Assembly: GCA_022828595.1 (NCBI GenBank)
Contig: JAKGHH010000008.1
Coordinates: forward strand, 432,728-496,727
Reading direction: 5' to 3'
Origin: Nelumbo lutea
Lineage: Eukaryota; Streptophyta; Magnoliopsida; Proteales; Nelumbonaceae
DNA length: 64,000 nt
The notes under the pieces are model-generated. The model was given only the letters and a program-made list of their open reading frames with translations. It was not told where the DNA came from and made no database searches. The position numbers were made by a program, and so were the translations under genes. Within the stretch, counting starts at the first letter, position 1. Each line of letters starts with the position of its first letter. Of the stretch, positions 11,061-21,101 are shown one piece after another.

Positions 11061-11311
11061 TGTTAAAAGTGAGCCGAATAGGGGTAGTTTAGTCATCTTA
11101 TCTTTGTTAAGTTGTATGCTTATGTGGCAGTTTCATTAGAGACACTCTGCCCCACACTTAAGTAAGGGCAGTTTAGTCTTTATAGAAATTATTAGAGACT
11201 AATTTCTATTAAGGGGTCGACTAATAGGGTTTACCCATCAGATTCGACAGTCTTTTCTTTCTCTTCTTCTTCCTCTTTCTGGTTCGGGTTACTGTAGCAG
11301 TAGTCGAAACA
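11061..11311 (+). repeat. 5' LTR of Copia-II
   Basis: 251 bp, TGTTAAAAGTGAGCCG to GTCGAAACA. The 3' partner (16291-16568, 278 bp) is longer mainly through an expanded CTT-rich tract near 16491-16537. Roughly a dozen substitutions separate the two by hand count. Confidence 0.9.
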
Positions 11312-12071
11312 TGGTATCAGAGCCATGTTCCTGACCTACTTCAGTTAGTGAAACATCTCAGCAGTGTTCGTGACCTCTCTTTCTTCGTTTCTGGGCTGTC
11401 AATGGAGAAAATTGGTTCGTCCTAGGTCTGAAACATCTCAGCTCGTCTCTCTCTGTTGCGCATAACCTTCTTCATTATGAAAAACGACCTCAACAGTGAA
11501 TGGTTGATTGAGACTCTCAAAACAAGGTCGGTTATTTCTTCTCCTTGTGCTGCTGGTATTTCTGGGTAGAAAATCTTCAAGAACCTGCTAGTACTTATCA
11601 GAACCTAGAGAACTAGGTTTATTGTTGCCCTAGTTCTTGGAGAAAATCCCAAGAACGGACTGTGTGTACAGTAGTCGAATGGTGTAGGGGCTGCTGTAAG
11701 TTGCCGAGTGGTGTAAGGGCTGCTGTAAGTGGCCGAGTGGTGTAAAGTGTAATGCAGTGACCTAGCCGAGTTCCTTGTGGTCGTGTAGTGCCCTCTTAAA
11801 GGTGTTAAGCAGGTCTGTACTAGGTGTAACAGATATGACTATGTCGTGGTGCTTGTGATGCACAATTTTTATTGAGTGGTTGTAAGAGGGCTTGCATGTG
11901 ATTAGTAAGTGTTGAATTGATGTTTATGTGGTTCGTGGTGTTGTGAAATCAGTAGTAGTGTGAACAAGAACAAGGCTTGTGTACCTATAAGTGCTGGAAC
12001 ATCAAACTCCTAATAACAACACTCAGTTTGTAGCTGAGAATTCAGGTTAGAGGCAACGATGAAAGAGTACC

Positions 12072-13000
12072 ATGGCAGCAATGGGAGATGGGTATAATGA
12101 TCAGAAACCTAGTGTGGTGGTTCCCTCTGACTACCTAGGTGTACAAATGACCTCAATTAAACTTAATGGGGAGAACTATGTTCCATGGGCCAAATAAGTG
12201 GAAGTTTTCCTCAAGGCAAAGAGGAAAGTGAAGCATGTAAAAGAAAATAAACCATCGGCTGACTCTCTAGGGTTTGATGATTGGGAACAAGAGGATGCTC
12301 AAATCATGACCTGGCTATGGAATAGTATGGAACCCAAAATTAGTGCCAACTTCATGTTCCTAGATACGACTAAGGATATATGGGAACATGCTAAGAAGCT
12401 GTATTCTGGACAAGATAATAGTACAAGGGTATATCAACTTTATCAGGAATACTTTGATTTGCAACAAGGAAACAAAACCCTAGAAGAATACTATGCCTGC
12501 ATGAAGAATATAAGGAATGAACTCAATGTCTATCATCCCCTCACTTCAGATGTTAAAGCTCAACAACAGCAGAGAGAACAACTAGATATTACAAGATTCT
12601 TAGTGGGGTTGAACCAGTTAGAGCCCAAATATTAGGGAGCTCTACCCTTCCTACTCTTGAGGAAGTATTTGCATGGCTCTGTAGGATTTCTTTGGGACAG
12701 ACAAAGAATCCCACACAGTCTGATAGATCAGCACTTGTGACAGCTAGAGGAAGTGGACATGGTACAAGAGTGGGAGGACATGCCTCCCGAGGAGGCCGTG
12801 GCAGTTCCATGTTTGCCGGGGTGGTGGTTGACTCAGGGGGAGGCCGTGGCAAAGGAAAGAGTAACTCTGCAAGGAAGTGTACTCATTGTGGCAGGGAAGG
12901 ACACACGGTGAATTTCTGTTATGATCTACATGGCCCTCCCTCTAAATGGGCTAATCATGTTGTAGCTGGTGAGGTTGATATCATTGACAACAAATAGGCA
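12072..13000 (+). pseudogene. Copia-II gag, broken
   Basis: Starts at ATG 12072 (MAAMGDGYNDQ). The first stop, at 12195, replaces Ser in PWAKS. The remaining frame has WNSMEPKISANFMFLD, KLYSGQDNSTRVYQLY and NELNVYHPLTSDVKAQQQQR, then a small deletion near 12612 (LVGLNQLEPKY). The zinc knuckle CTHCGREGHTVNFC is intact at 12878-12919, followed by YDLHGPPSKWANH. The knuckle binds the packaged RNA. A stop at about 12995 ends the gag segment. Confidence 0.88.
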
Positions 13001-13135
13001 GACCTAACTCCTTCCACATCTACATCTGCTTCTGGGAGGGAGATGGTGAGTGTACCGCGTGATGAGTATGAACGGTTCCTTCAAACCACCTCATAGCATA
13101 CCACTGCTACTCTTGCCCACTCAGGTATTGCTTGC

Positions 13136-14480
13136 ATGTCATCTAAAACCTCTCCCTGGATTATTGACTCTGGAGCCTCTGATCACATGACTAGGACTCC
13201 ACGTGTGTTCTCTTCTCTTTCTGAAACTTCCACATCACAAACTGTTACACTTGCCAATGGCTCTTCATCTCCTATCTGTGGTGTTGGCAATGTTGACATG
13301 ACTTCTCTTTCTTTATCATTTGTTTTATATGTACCTAAGTTTCCATTCAATCTTATGTTTGTTAGTAAATTAACCAAGACTCTTAACTGTTCTGTTACAT
13401 TCCTTCCTTCCTCTTGAATTTTTCAGGATCTCAAGACGGGGAAGAAGATTGGTGGGGGGCATGAAGCTAGTGGATTGTATTATCTTGATGGTGGTGGATC
13501 CTCAATTTCTCTTTAGACTTCACTTACTCCTCTACAGTGGCATTGCCAACTGGGACATCCTTCTCTCAAGGCACTCAAGATATTAGTTCCGTCTTTGAGT
13601 CATTTGTCAATTTTATAGTGTGAGTCATGTCAGTTTGGGAAACATCGTCGTGTTTCCTTCAATCCTAGAGTTGAAAGTCGTATGTTGAGTCATTTTTCTT
13701 TGGTTCATTCAGATGTTTGGGGCCTGATCAAAATAGTCTTATAATGGGTACAAGTATTTTGTCTCTTTTATTGATGATTGTTCAAGGATGGCATGGATTT
13801 ACTTGATGAAAGAAAGAAGTGAATTATTTTCCATTTTTCAAAAATTTCATGCTGATATACGTACACAATTTGGTATTCCAATCAAAGTCCTTCGTTCAGA
13901 TAATGGTCATGAATACTTTCTTACTTCATTCCAACAGTATTTAGAACAACATGGCATTATTCATCAAACCTCATGTGCATCCACTCCTCAACAAAATGGG
14001 GTGGCTGAATGAAAGAACCGTCAGCTCCTTGAAACTGCTTGGTCTATTCTTCATCACATGAATGTTCCTAAACGGTTTTGGAGTGATGTTGTACTCACTG
14101 CATGTTTCCTCATTAATCGGATGCCCTCCTTCATTCTTCATGGTCGGTCCCCCTTCTCTATCTTGTTCCGCACTTTATCTCCATTTCCATTAACTCATCG
14201 TGTCTTTGGCTGTGTGTGCTTTGTCCACAATCTGAGTCCTGCAATAGACAAGATAGACGCACGCTCCATTAAATGTGTCTTTCTTGGCTACTCTCGGACT
14301 TAAAAAGGGTATAAGTGTTATAATCCCATTACTCGAAAGTGCTATGTCTGTCCTGATGTCACATTTTTTGAGTCTGTCCCCTTCTTCTCAGGACCTAAAG
14401 CACCTCCGTCTCCACCCTTACTTCCTCTTCCTCTTCCTGTTAGTGATCCAGTTCCAAATGTTGCTATTGGAGTAGACTCA
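13136..14480 (+). pseudogene. Copia-II protease and integrase, broken
   Basis: The protease active-site region reads WIIDSGASDHMTRTP near 13157-13201, intact DSGA. A stop at 13415 falls where other copies have Cys. The gag-pre-integrase block has GGLYYLDG-type text with stops at about 13513 and 13616. The integrase has HSDVWGL near 13706, LRSDNGHEY near 13888 and QQNGVAE near 13992, directly followed by a stop in place of Arg. The C-terminal GKR motif region near 14280 (VFLGYSRT) also ends in a stop. All three catalytic acids are present but interrupted. Confidence 0.85.
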
Positions 14481-14492
14481 TCACCTCATCCA

Positions 14493-16283
14493 GTGCAAAT
14501 CACCACTGAACGACCACCGATCCGGAAAGTGTATAGACGTCGAACGACACCGGCCCCTCCTCCAGCTTCTACCTTATCTACGGATCCTGTCATGGCTCCT
14601 GTTGCTGAACCCTCAGAACTTGACCTACCCATTGCCTTACAGAAAGGTAAACGCAGTTCTACTCTCCATCCCATTTCCAATTTTGTTTCATTATCTCGCT
14701 TTTCCACCTCACATCGTCAGTTTGTTTCACTTTTGTCATCTATTTCCATACCTAACAATGTCCAAGAAGCTCTTAGTTCACCTAGGTGGCGGCAGGCAAT
14801 GGAGGAACTCTTTGCTCTTCAACATACTCAAACATGGGAGCTCACTACTCTCCCACCTGGTAAGCATGTTGTGGGCTGTAAATGGGTGTATACTGTTAAA
14901 TACTTGCCAGATGGTAGTGTGGAGCGTCTGAAGGCCAGACTCGTTGCTAAAGGTTACTCACAGTTGTATGGAGTGGACTACATGGAGACATTCTCTCCGA
15001 TGGCTAAGATTGGCTCTATTCGTGTGCTAATCTCCCTGGCAGTTATGTATGATTGGCCTTTGTTTCAGCTTGACATCAAAAATGCCTTTCTTCATGGTGA
15101 CCTTATGGAGGAGGTATATATGGAGCAACCACCTGGGTTTGTTGCTCAGGGGGAGGATGGTAAGGTGTGCAGACTGAAAAAGGCAATTTATGGGTTGAAA
15201 CAATCGCCGCGTGCTTGGTTCGGGAAGTTTAGTGAAGTGGTGAAGAGTTTTGGAATGAAGCAATGCCAGGTTGATCACTCAGTGTCCAACTATGACTCAG
15301 AAGCTGGAAAGATTTTATTAGTGGTCTATGTGGATGATATTGTTATTACTGGCAGTGACAAATTGGGGATTGACAAACTGAAGGTATTTTTGCAAAATCA
15401 TTTTCAAACAAAAGACCTTGGGACATTGAAGTATTTCTTGGGCATAGAAGTTGCCAAGTCGAAACAAGGTGTAAATCTGTGCCAAAGAAAATATGTTCTT
15501 GATCTACTGGAAGAAACAGGACTGTTAGGTGCAAAACCGGCTGAGACCCCTATGGAACCAAATGTTAAGTTGAGCAGTGATACAGGGGAAGTATTTGAAG
15601 ATCCTGGAAGGTATAGACGACTAGTGGGGAAGCTGAACTATCTGACTATCACAAGACCCGACATCTCCTTTGCAGTCAGTGTGGTGAGCCAATTCATGCA
15701 GAACCCTCGTATACCTCACTAGGATGCAGTCCTTAGAATTGCGAGATATCTGAAGGGAGCTCCAGGCTGTGGACTATCGTATAAACCAGGAGGAAAACTT
15801 GAAGTAGTTGGGTACACAGATGCAGACTGGGCAGGCTCAGTGAATGACAGAAGATCTACTATAGGCTATTGCACATTTCTTGGAGGAAATCTTGTGACGT
15901 GGAAGAGTAAAAAGCAGACGGTTGTGGCTAGAAGCAGTGCTGAAGCCGAGTATAGGGCCATGGCACACACTACCTGTGAATTAGTGTGGTTGAGGAATCT
16001 CCAACAAGAAATTGGGTTCCACATGGATAAACCTATGAAATTGTACTGTGACAATCAAGTTGCACTCCATATCTCATCCAACCCTGTTTTTCATGAGAGA
16101 ACGAAGCACATAGAGGTTGATTGCCACTTTGTGAGGGAGAAGGTTCTTGCTGGAGAGATAAGCACAAAACATGTAGGCTCGAATGATCAGTGGGCAGATT
16201 TGTTTACAAAAGCTCTAAGCTCAGGGAAAGTGAACTATCTATGTAACAAGCTGGGATTATATGACATATATTCTCCAGCTTGA
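14493..16283 (+). pseudogene. Copia-II reverse transcriptase and RNase H
   Basis: Open for 409 codons from 14493: the integrase tail, then RT with WVYTVKYLPDGSVERLKARL, LDIKNAFLHGDLMEEVYMEQ, KKAIYGLKQSPRAWF, the catalytic box YVDDIVITGSD near 15327 and RRLVGKLNYLTITRPDIS. A TGG-to-TAG change at 15721 separates it from RNase H, which continues with RYLKGAPG, GYTDADWAGS, ARSSAEAEYRAMA, LYCDNQVALH and ends DIYSPA at 16283. Apart from that one stop this is one of the best-preserved pol regions in the window. Confidence 0.9.
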
Positions 16284-16290
16284 GGGGGAG

Positions 16291-16568
16291 TGTTAAAGTG
16301 AGCCGAATAAGGGTAGTTTAGTCATCTTATCTTTGTTAAGTTGTATGCTTATGTGGTGGTTTTATTAGAGACCTCTGCCCCACACTTAAGTAAGGGCAGT
16401 TTAGTCTTTGTAGAAATTATTAGAGACTAATTACTATTAAGGGGTCGACTGATAGCGTTTACCCATCAGATTCGACAGTCTCTTCTTTCTCTTCTTCTTC
16501 TTCTCTTCTTCTTCCTCTTCTTCTTCTTCCTCTTGCTGGTTCAGGTTACTGTAGCAGTAGTCGAAGCA
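16291..16568 (+). repeat. 3' LTR of Copia-II
   Basis: 278 bp, TGTTAAAGTGAGCCG to GTCGAAGCA, preceded by the purine tract and followed by the second TATAT target copy. Contains a TTC-rich microsatellite expansion relative to the 5' LTR. Confidence 0.9.
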
Positions 16569-17081
16569 TATATATTACGGTTTCAAAATGTTTGCAAAAG
16601 GTTTTAATTCCCGGGATCCATGTGAGTAGAGAGTGTAACACTGTTCCTTGCAGCCAAGGGAGAGGTCCTCTCTTGTCGGGCAGTGTTTGAACATTATGGG
16701 CTGAGAGGTTAAGTGTAAGACCATTGAGGGTAATACCTGATGGCCTAATCTTGCATATGCCCACAGTCCTTGGGTTTTTATAAGGTGCCTTGACCCAGGG
16801 ACCACTTAGTGTAAGTGTTGGGCCCATTAAGAGCCCATAGTGATGGGCTCAGGGGTTCACTGTTTCCTACAGTTAATTCGGCCAGGCCTTGTAAGCAGAG
16901 GCTGGGCTGAACCCATGTGGCTGATGTGTAGATCAATGTTTGGGTCCCACGCCATACAAGGATACCCAACTGGGCAGCAGTTTGGAGGCTGAATGAGCAC
17001 ATGGACTTAATGGGCCTAAAGTCCAAATCGAACTGGTTTAATTTGATTAATTAAAGAGGGACGGTTCTGGGATTTGGATCA

Positions 17082-17301
17082 GCAGATAGGATAGGGAGTT
17101 ATCCCTATCCACTCAGAGAGTCCAGATCCAAATAATGATTTGGATTAGGAAACTTCTAATTAGATTAGGAGAACTGATCTTAATCTGCAGATAAGATAAG
17201 GACTTATCCTTTTTCCTTAAAGAGAGTCCAGATCCAAATACAAATTTGGATTAGGAAACTCCTATTGAGATTAGGAGCTTCTCTCTTTAAGGCTATAAAT
17301 A
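17082..17301 (+). promoter_or_regulatory. Duplicated U3 block and TATA box in the long LTR
   Basis: Two copies of a block starting GCAGATA (17082 and 17187, 105 bp apart), each holding a CCAGATCCAAATA element and a GATTAGGAG-type end. They precede TATAAATA at 17294-17301. The Copia-VI LTR keeps the same two-block layout on the minus strand, so the duplication predates both copies. The promoter role is inferred from position and TATA box. Confidence 0.55.
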
Positions 17302-17854
17302 GAGGAGGAGGGCGAACCCTACTTCACCCAACAAGATTTCAGATCCAAGAGAGAAGACAACTCCAGTGAGACTGATGCCTTCTTCTGCTCTTGCCTCCCT
17401 CTATTGCTGCCGCCATTGCCAGTTCATTCTCCACCAGTAGGAGTGATCAATAAGTGTTCTTAATATCAGTTTTTGGTGAAAAACTGATATGAAGTCGTGC
17501 TCACTCACCCTCCATCGAATTCTTGCTGAAGAGTTCGGTTCTTGGGAAGAATCACCTACTGATTCTGCTCCACCCTACGCTGTGTCATCTTCAGTGGGAG
17601 CAGTCTTTGGCGTTCTCCTTGGGCGTGAACACCTTCATTGGGAGTTACTACTACTCTGTATCAGGTATATCATTCTCCTACCTTTTGGTTTCAGATTTGG
17701 TTCGGTTTAGGGTTCAAGACTGATCCTTGAAAATGCAGTTTTCTAAAATAGGGAATGTGATTCCCATATGGGAGAGAGAAATTTTTGAAATTTCACCCTA
17801 CCTACCTGTAGGGCTTGGCTATCTGTATGATGGATCTATCATCCCTTCACTAAG

Positions 17855-18398
17855 AATTGTGAGGTATTTAAAAGGGGCCCTGGTCATGGTTTGATATACA
17901 AAAGTGGAGGAACACTTGAAATAGAAGGGTATACTGATGCTGACTGGGCTGGTTCTATGTCTGATAGGCGGTCTACCACAGGTTATTGCACTTTTCTGAG
18001 GGTAATCTAGTGACATGGAAAAGTAAGAAGCAGACAGTCGTGGCAAGAAGCAGTGCAGAGGAGAATATAGAGCTATGGCACATACTGCTTGTGAATTAGT
18101 GTGGCTAAGGAACCTTCTACAGGAGATAGGATACAACATTAATACTCCAATGAAGCTCTATTGTGACAATCAGGTTGTAGTTCATATTTCTTCTAATCCG
18201 GTGTTTCATGAAAGAACCAAGCACATAGAGGTTGACTGTCACTTTGTGAGAGAGAATGTGCTGAATGGAGTGATAGACACTGCATACGTTAATACAGGAA
18301 ACCAATGGGCAGACTTATTTACAAAAGGGTTGAGTCGGGGAAAAGTGGACTACATATGTAACAAGCTGGGATTATATGATATATACTTACCAGCTTGA
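17855..18398 (+). pseudogene. Copia-I RNase H, second part of interrupted pol
   Basis: Resumes after the CTAAG duplication with RIVRYLKGA-type text and continues GYTDADWAGSMSDRRSTTGY, RSSAEEN (frame change near 18060), AHTACELVWLRNLLQEIGYN, LYCDNQVVVHISSNPVFHER and ends DIYLPA at 18398. It is followed by the purine tract and 3' LTR. Two single-base frame changes near 17998 and 18060 disrupt it. This domain would degrade the RNA strand during cDNA synthesis. Confidence 0.87.
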
Positions 18399-18405
18399 GG
18401 GGGAG

Positions 18406-18698
18406 TGTTAGTGTAGGGGTATTTCTGTCTTTATACTTACGTTGAGGTTGCTGATCTGTAATATTATATTAGAACTAGTGTCCCTCACTTAAATAAGGGC
18501 ACATGTGTCTTTTCCATTATATTAATAATATAAAAACATGTCTGGCCAAATGGGAGAGTGACTTTTTCCCTAATTTGAACCAGACTTTTCTTCTCTCCTT
18601 TTCTCCTCCTTTCTCTCTCTCTTTCTTCCCTCTTTCTTCCTCTTTCTTCTTGGTTGTTATCAGACTAACATAACTCAAAGGCAGGTCGAATTATAACA
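18406..18698 (+). repeat. 3' LTR of Copia-I
   Basis: 293 bp, TGTTAGTGTAGGGG to ATTATAACA, ending 40 bp from the splice donor of the LKR/SDH exon at 18739-18879. Contains TATAAAA and the CT-rich tract of its partner. Confidence 0.92.
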
Positions 18699-18738
18699 AA
18701 TGTCAACAAAATAATTTCTTAGAAAGAGACTAGCTTAC

Positions 18739-18879
18739 TTCAAGCTCCGAATATGACATGGCATTTGCACTTTGGCCCACTTCACACCTAACAAGGTGAA
18801 AAGACCCTCCTGCAGCTTCGATAATATCCAAAGCCTCGTTTATTAGAAATTGATCAAATAAATGTCCACTTAAAGAGAC
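18739..18879 (-). CDS. LKR/SDH: LKR/SDH exon (linker, VSLSGHLFD block)
   Basis: 141 bp, exactly 47 codons, phase 0 at both ends, acceptor CAG and donor GTAAGC. It begins VSLSGHLFDQFLINEALD, continues with IIEAAGGSFHLVRCEVGQ and ends MSYSELE. This block is highly conserved in plant LKR/SDH between the reductase and dehydrogenase modules. The reading continues as VGADDSS in the exon at 6791-6444 after an 11,947-bp intron. The 3' LTR of Copia-I ends 40 bp from the donor, so an insertion lies very close to the splice site without destroying it. No stop or frameshift. Confidence 0.93.
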
Positions 18880-19098
18880 CTGTCATATGTAAAGAAAATT
18901 AGAATCATCCAATAAGTTATAGTGTAACAAATATTAACAAATAGAAAAAAAAAGGTCAACCATCAATGATATCCACATAAGAGGAAGACAAAGGCAAAAG
19001 GCAGTAGCCTTATGAGAGTCTATAATAAATTGAGACAGCCCTCACAAAATTGAATAATAATTAACACAGGAAAAGAGGGATGAGAAAATAAAACTTAC

Positions 19099-19156
19099 CA
19101 ATGTAGTGTATTTCTTTTTCTTCAAGTGGCCACTTGCAGGACTAATTGGCATATCA
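19099..19156 (-). CDS. LKR/SDH: LKR/SDH exon (linker)
   Basis: Small 58-bp exon: one base (T) completing the Asp codon split from the 59.7-kb exon, then 19 codons reading DMPISPASGHLKKKKYTTL, then donor GTAAGT. The acceptor is ATGTAG after a C-rich stretch. It leads in phase 0 into the next exon, whose VSLSGHLFD start follows the KKYTTL-type sequence in plant LKR/SDH. It encodes the variable linker between the LKR and SDH enzymes. It is too short for confident identification alone. The call rests on exact phase agreement at both sides and on its position only 219 bp from an unmistakable exon. Confidence 0.85.
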
Positions 19157-19506
19157 CTACATAATGGGGAAAAGGGTTTACAATTAAAAAATCATACAAG
19201 GATATTTACATTACATTTTCAGTGCATTGTGCTTCTTAACAATTGAAACAATTTATGAAGTGACAAATTCAACTCATATTTTCCTCGGATTCTCATATGA
19301 GAAGTTTAACATCAGTTGCATGACGTATCCAGATGAATCAAACATAAAAGAAAAAGAAAGAATCCCATTCAAGCCATGTGAAGAAAAAAAAAAGGAAAGT
19401 TGAAGATGTTGATTCAAGTCTTTACTTATCATAGTTATTTTTGTCAAAGATTTTAAAAAGCACATTATGATTTGGATCATTAGAATGCTAATATGAGTAG
19501 CCACTT

Positions 19507-20111
19507 TGTTAAAGTATTGCAGTGAGGGCAATTTAGTTAGTCTTATGCTTGTTACGAATGGTCGACTTACTAGGGGAAGTATGGAACCTTCGCCTTATTT
19601 TGTATAGTTATTAGTTTCCAGATTTGTCCAGGTTCAAGCACCAAGGCGAGGCTAGGCAATGGGGGGGGGGTACCTTGTCACCTAGTCACCTAGGTGGGTT
19701 CCTAGGCGACACCTAGGCAAAATGTTTTTGTTGATTAAACCCTAATAAATAAGAAAATAAAATAAAAAGAAGTCAGTATATATAAACACACAAACTGAAT
19801 ATTTTAGTTTAATAATGTCTATTTTCATAATTATAACCTCAAAAAATTAAGAATATAAAAGTTTTTATAACACATGTACAAAACTGCTAGGCGACTAGGT
19901 GAGGCAAGCCCCCAAGGGCACCCTGCCTAGGCGTTGCCTTGACAACTATGATTATCCCCACACTTAATTAGGGGCAGTAATGTCTTTGTTCACTAATGAT
20001 AAATATACAAGTCACACTGCCTGGGGAGAGTGTAATCTCCTTTTTTCTCCTTTCTTTTCTGTTTGTATTGTTTTATCCTCTATACCTGTTTGCAACTTTA
20101 CACAATTGACA
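19507..20111 (+). repeat. Decayed copia LTR with MITE inside
   Basis: Begins TGTTAAAGTATTGC and contains pieces alignable to the Copia-II LTR (for example CACACTTAATTAGGGGCAG versus CACACTTAAGTAAGGGCAG). It ends TTGACA, followed by a degraded primer site TGGTTTTAGAGC at 20112, then leader-like sequence to about 20300. It is interrupted by an inverted-repeat element at 19636-19950. It is probably the 5' LTR of the old copia copy whose gag lies at 58380-59000, beyond the LINE. Confidence 0.6.
19636..19950. mobile_element. MITE with GCCTAGGCG-type terminal repeats
   Basis: About 315 bp. The left arm (CCAAGGCGAGGCTAGGCA, then CACCTAGTCACCTAGG) and the right arm read inward (TCAAGGCAACGCCTAGGCA, then CACCTAGTCGCCTAG) are imperfect inverted copies over about 65 bp, with an AT-rich centre. 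The end GACAACTATG resembles a common plant MITE terminus. A ten-G run lies at about 19661. No clear target duplication. Confidence 0.6.
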
Positions 20112-20304
20112 TGGTTTTAGAGCACTTCTACAAGGCTGTGATCTCTTCTCTAGGCTTGGCTCTACTCTCTTGGATTTGTTTTTAGGGAGGACAACAGGTT
20201 AGTAGGGCTGAAATCTCTCTTCGTTTTTCTTTTTCTTATTGTAGTCACCATGAGTGACAGGTTGAGGTGTGTGTAGTGGCTTAAATCCCTCTAAGGTGAT
20301 AGAA

Positions 20305-20750
20305 TAATGTTAATCAAATCTACCTTGGCGAACTTCCCAGTGTACTAGCTCTCAGTGTTCATGTGCCCAAGGAAAGGACCACCTGGAGAAGTGTGACTTA
20401 GTGTGTACAAGTAAGAAACAAGGAGGTTTAGGGGTAAGGAATGTGACTTGGAAGAATCAAGCATTTTAAGGGAAATGGTTGCGGAGACTACCTCTAGAGA
20501 GTGAGAAGCTTTGGCATAAGGTGATAGCAAGTATACATGGGTTGATGCAAAATGGCTGGGATGTTATTCACCAAAAAAAAAAAGGCTGGGATGCTGGTGT
20601 GTCAAACAGAGCTACCTTGGCCTCTCCCTAGACATCTACTCATGTGGTACCCCCTCTTTTCCTTAATCCAATTAGGTATTCTTCTTACTCAAGGACTAAA
20701 ATCCTGTTTTAGGAGGATCTTTGGGTGAGTGACTCTACCTTAAATGATGC
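20305..20750 (+). pseudogene. LINE (L1-type) relic, left part
   Basis: Plus-strand text VCTSKKQGGLGVRNVTW, AFxGKWLRRLPLESEKLW and HKVIASIHGLMQNGWD near 20400-20560 is the end of a plant L1 RT. It continues to FxEDLWVSDSTLNDA at the junction with the gypsy LTR at 20751, and resumes at about 56786 as FPSLYAISLFKNE. 5'-truncated as usual for LINEs. Stops present. Confidence 0.75.
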
Positions 20751-21038
20751 TGGTGGAACCGCCATCTTGGAAGTCTCTTCGAGGGAGACTTAACCTCCTG
20801 AAATAGAGAAATATAGAGAGGGGGATAGAGGAAAATGAAGGAAAAACCAGAGAAGGTAAGAGAAATCAGGTTCTGTAATTCCATAATCTCTATTACAGAC
20901 CAAAACTATATATATAAACCATGAAGATGTAATCATGCCAAATGATCTCAATCATGTGTTGTCACAACCGTCTCTGACACCAGATCGCCTGACATGGCCT
21001 TGTTTTTATTCCTGCTAATGAACTTCTGTGTGGGGAGG
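20751..21038 (-). repeat. 3' LTR of gypsy element
   Basis: Homologous to 56494-56756: shared TGGTGGAACYGCC, GAGACTTAACCTCCT, AGAGAAGGTAAGAGAAATCAGG and CTATTACAGACC blocks. The outer edge at 20751 abuts LINE sequence. The inner edge is approximate. Confidence 0.75.
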
Positions 21039-21101
21039 GACCTTGCCCTCAAGGTCCATGTTAGGAAATTTGTTATGAAGATGTAAGTAGGGCTACCATG
21101 C

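Larger units (their letters stand above)
11061..16568 (+). mobile_element. Copia-II, complete lineage-A copia element nested in the solo LTR
   Basis: LTRs at 11061-11311 and 16291-16568, primer site TGGTATCAGAGCC at 11312, purine tract TTGAGGGGGAG ending at 16290, and TATAT duplication at 11056-11060 and 16569-16573. The order is gag, protease, integrase, RT, RNase H. The RT frame of 409 codons is the longest open frame on this element. Stops occur in gag, protease, integrase and between RT and RNase H, so it is inactive. Confidence 0.93.
10412..17849 (+). repeat. 1.9-kb solo LTR (lineage C), split by Copia-II
   Basis: Starts TGTTAGACAGTG at 10412 and ends CATCCCTTCA at 17849. It is flanked by a perfect CTAAG duplication (10407-10411, 17850-17854); removing it rejoins the RT of Copia-I. 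Subtracting Copia-II and one TATAT leaves 649 + 1276 bp. The same sequence forms the 1943-bp LTR of Copia-VI at 48768-50710 (opposite strand), which identifies this as a lone LTR with no internal region, presumably left by LTR-LTR recombination. It contains a TATA box at 17294 and a duplicated block upstream of it. Confidence 0.88.
7671..18698 (+). mobile_element. Copia-I, lineage-A copia element, host of a nested pair
   Basis: LTRs at 7671-7964 and 18406-18698, primer binding site TGGTATCAGAGC at 7965, purine tract GAGGGGGAG at 18397-18405. The flanking 5-mers AATGC (7666-7670) and AATGT (18699-18703) are a likely target duplication with one change. The body has gag, a protease start, then a large internal deletion joining the protease/gag-pre-integrase region to mid-RT near 9881. 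The RT is interrupted at 10412-17849 by a solo LTR containing Copia-II; RNase H follows. Non-autonomous. It is antisense to LKR/SDH. Confidence 0.9.
6792..18738 (-). other. LKR/SDH: 11.9-kb LKR/SDH intron
   Basis: Intron of 11,947 bp between the VSLSGHLFD exon and the SDH start exon. It holds the complete Copia-I / solo LTR / Copia-II nest at 7671-18698. Residues 6792-7670 are plain AT-rich intron sequence with no recognisable gene or repeat; 18699-18738 is a 40-bp remnant next to the donor. Without the nest and one target-site copy the intron would be about 0.9 kb. Confidence 0.88.
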
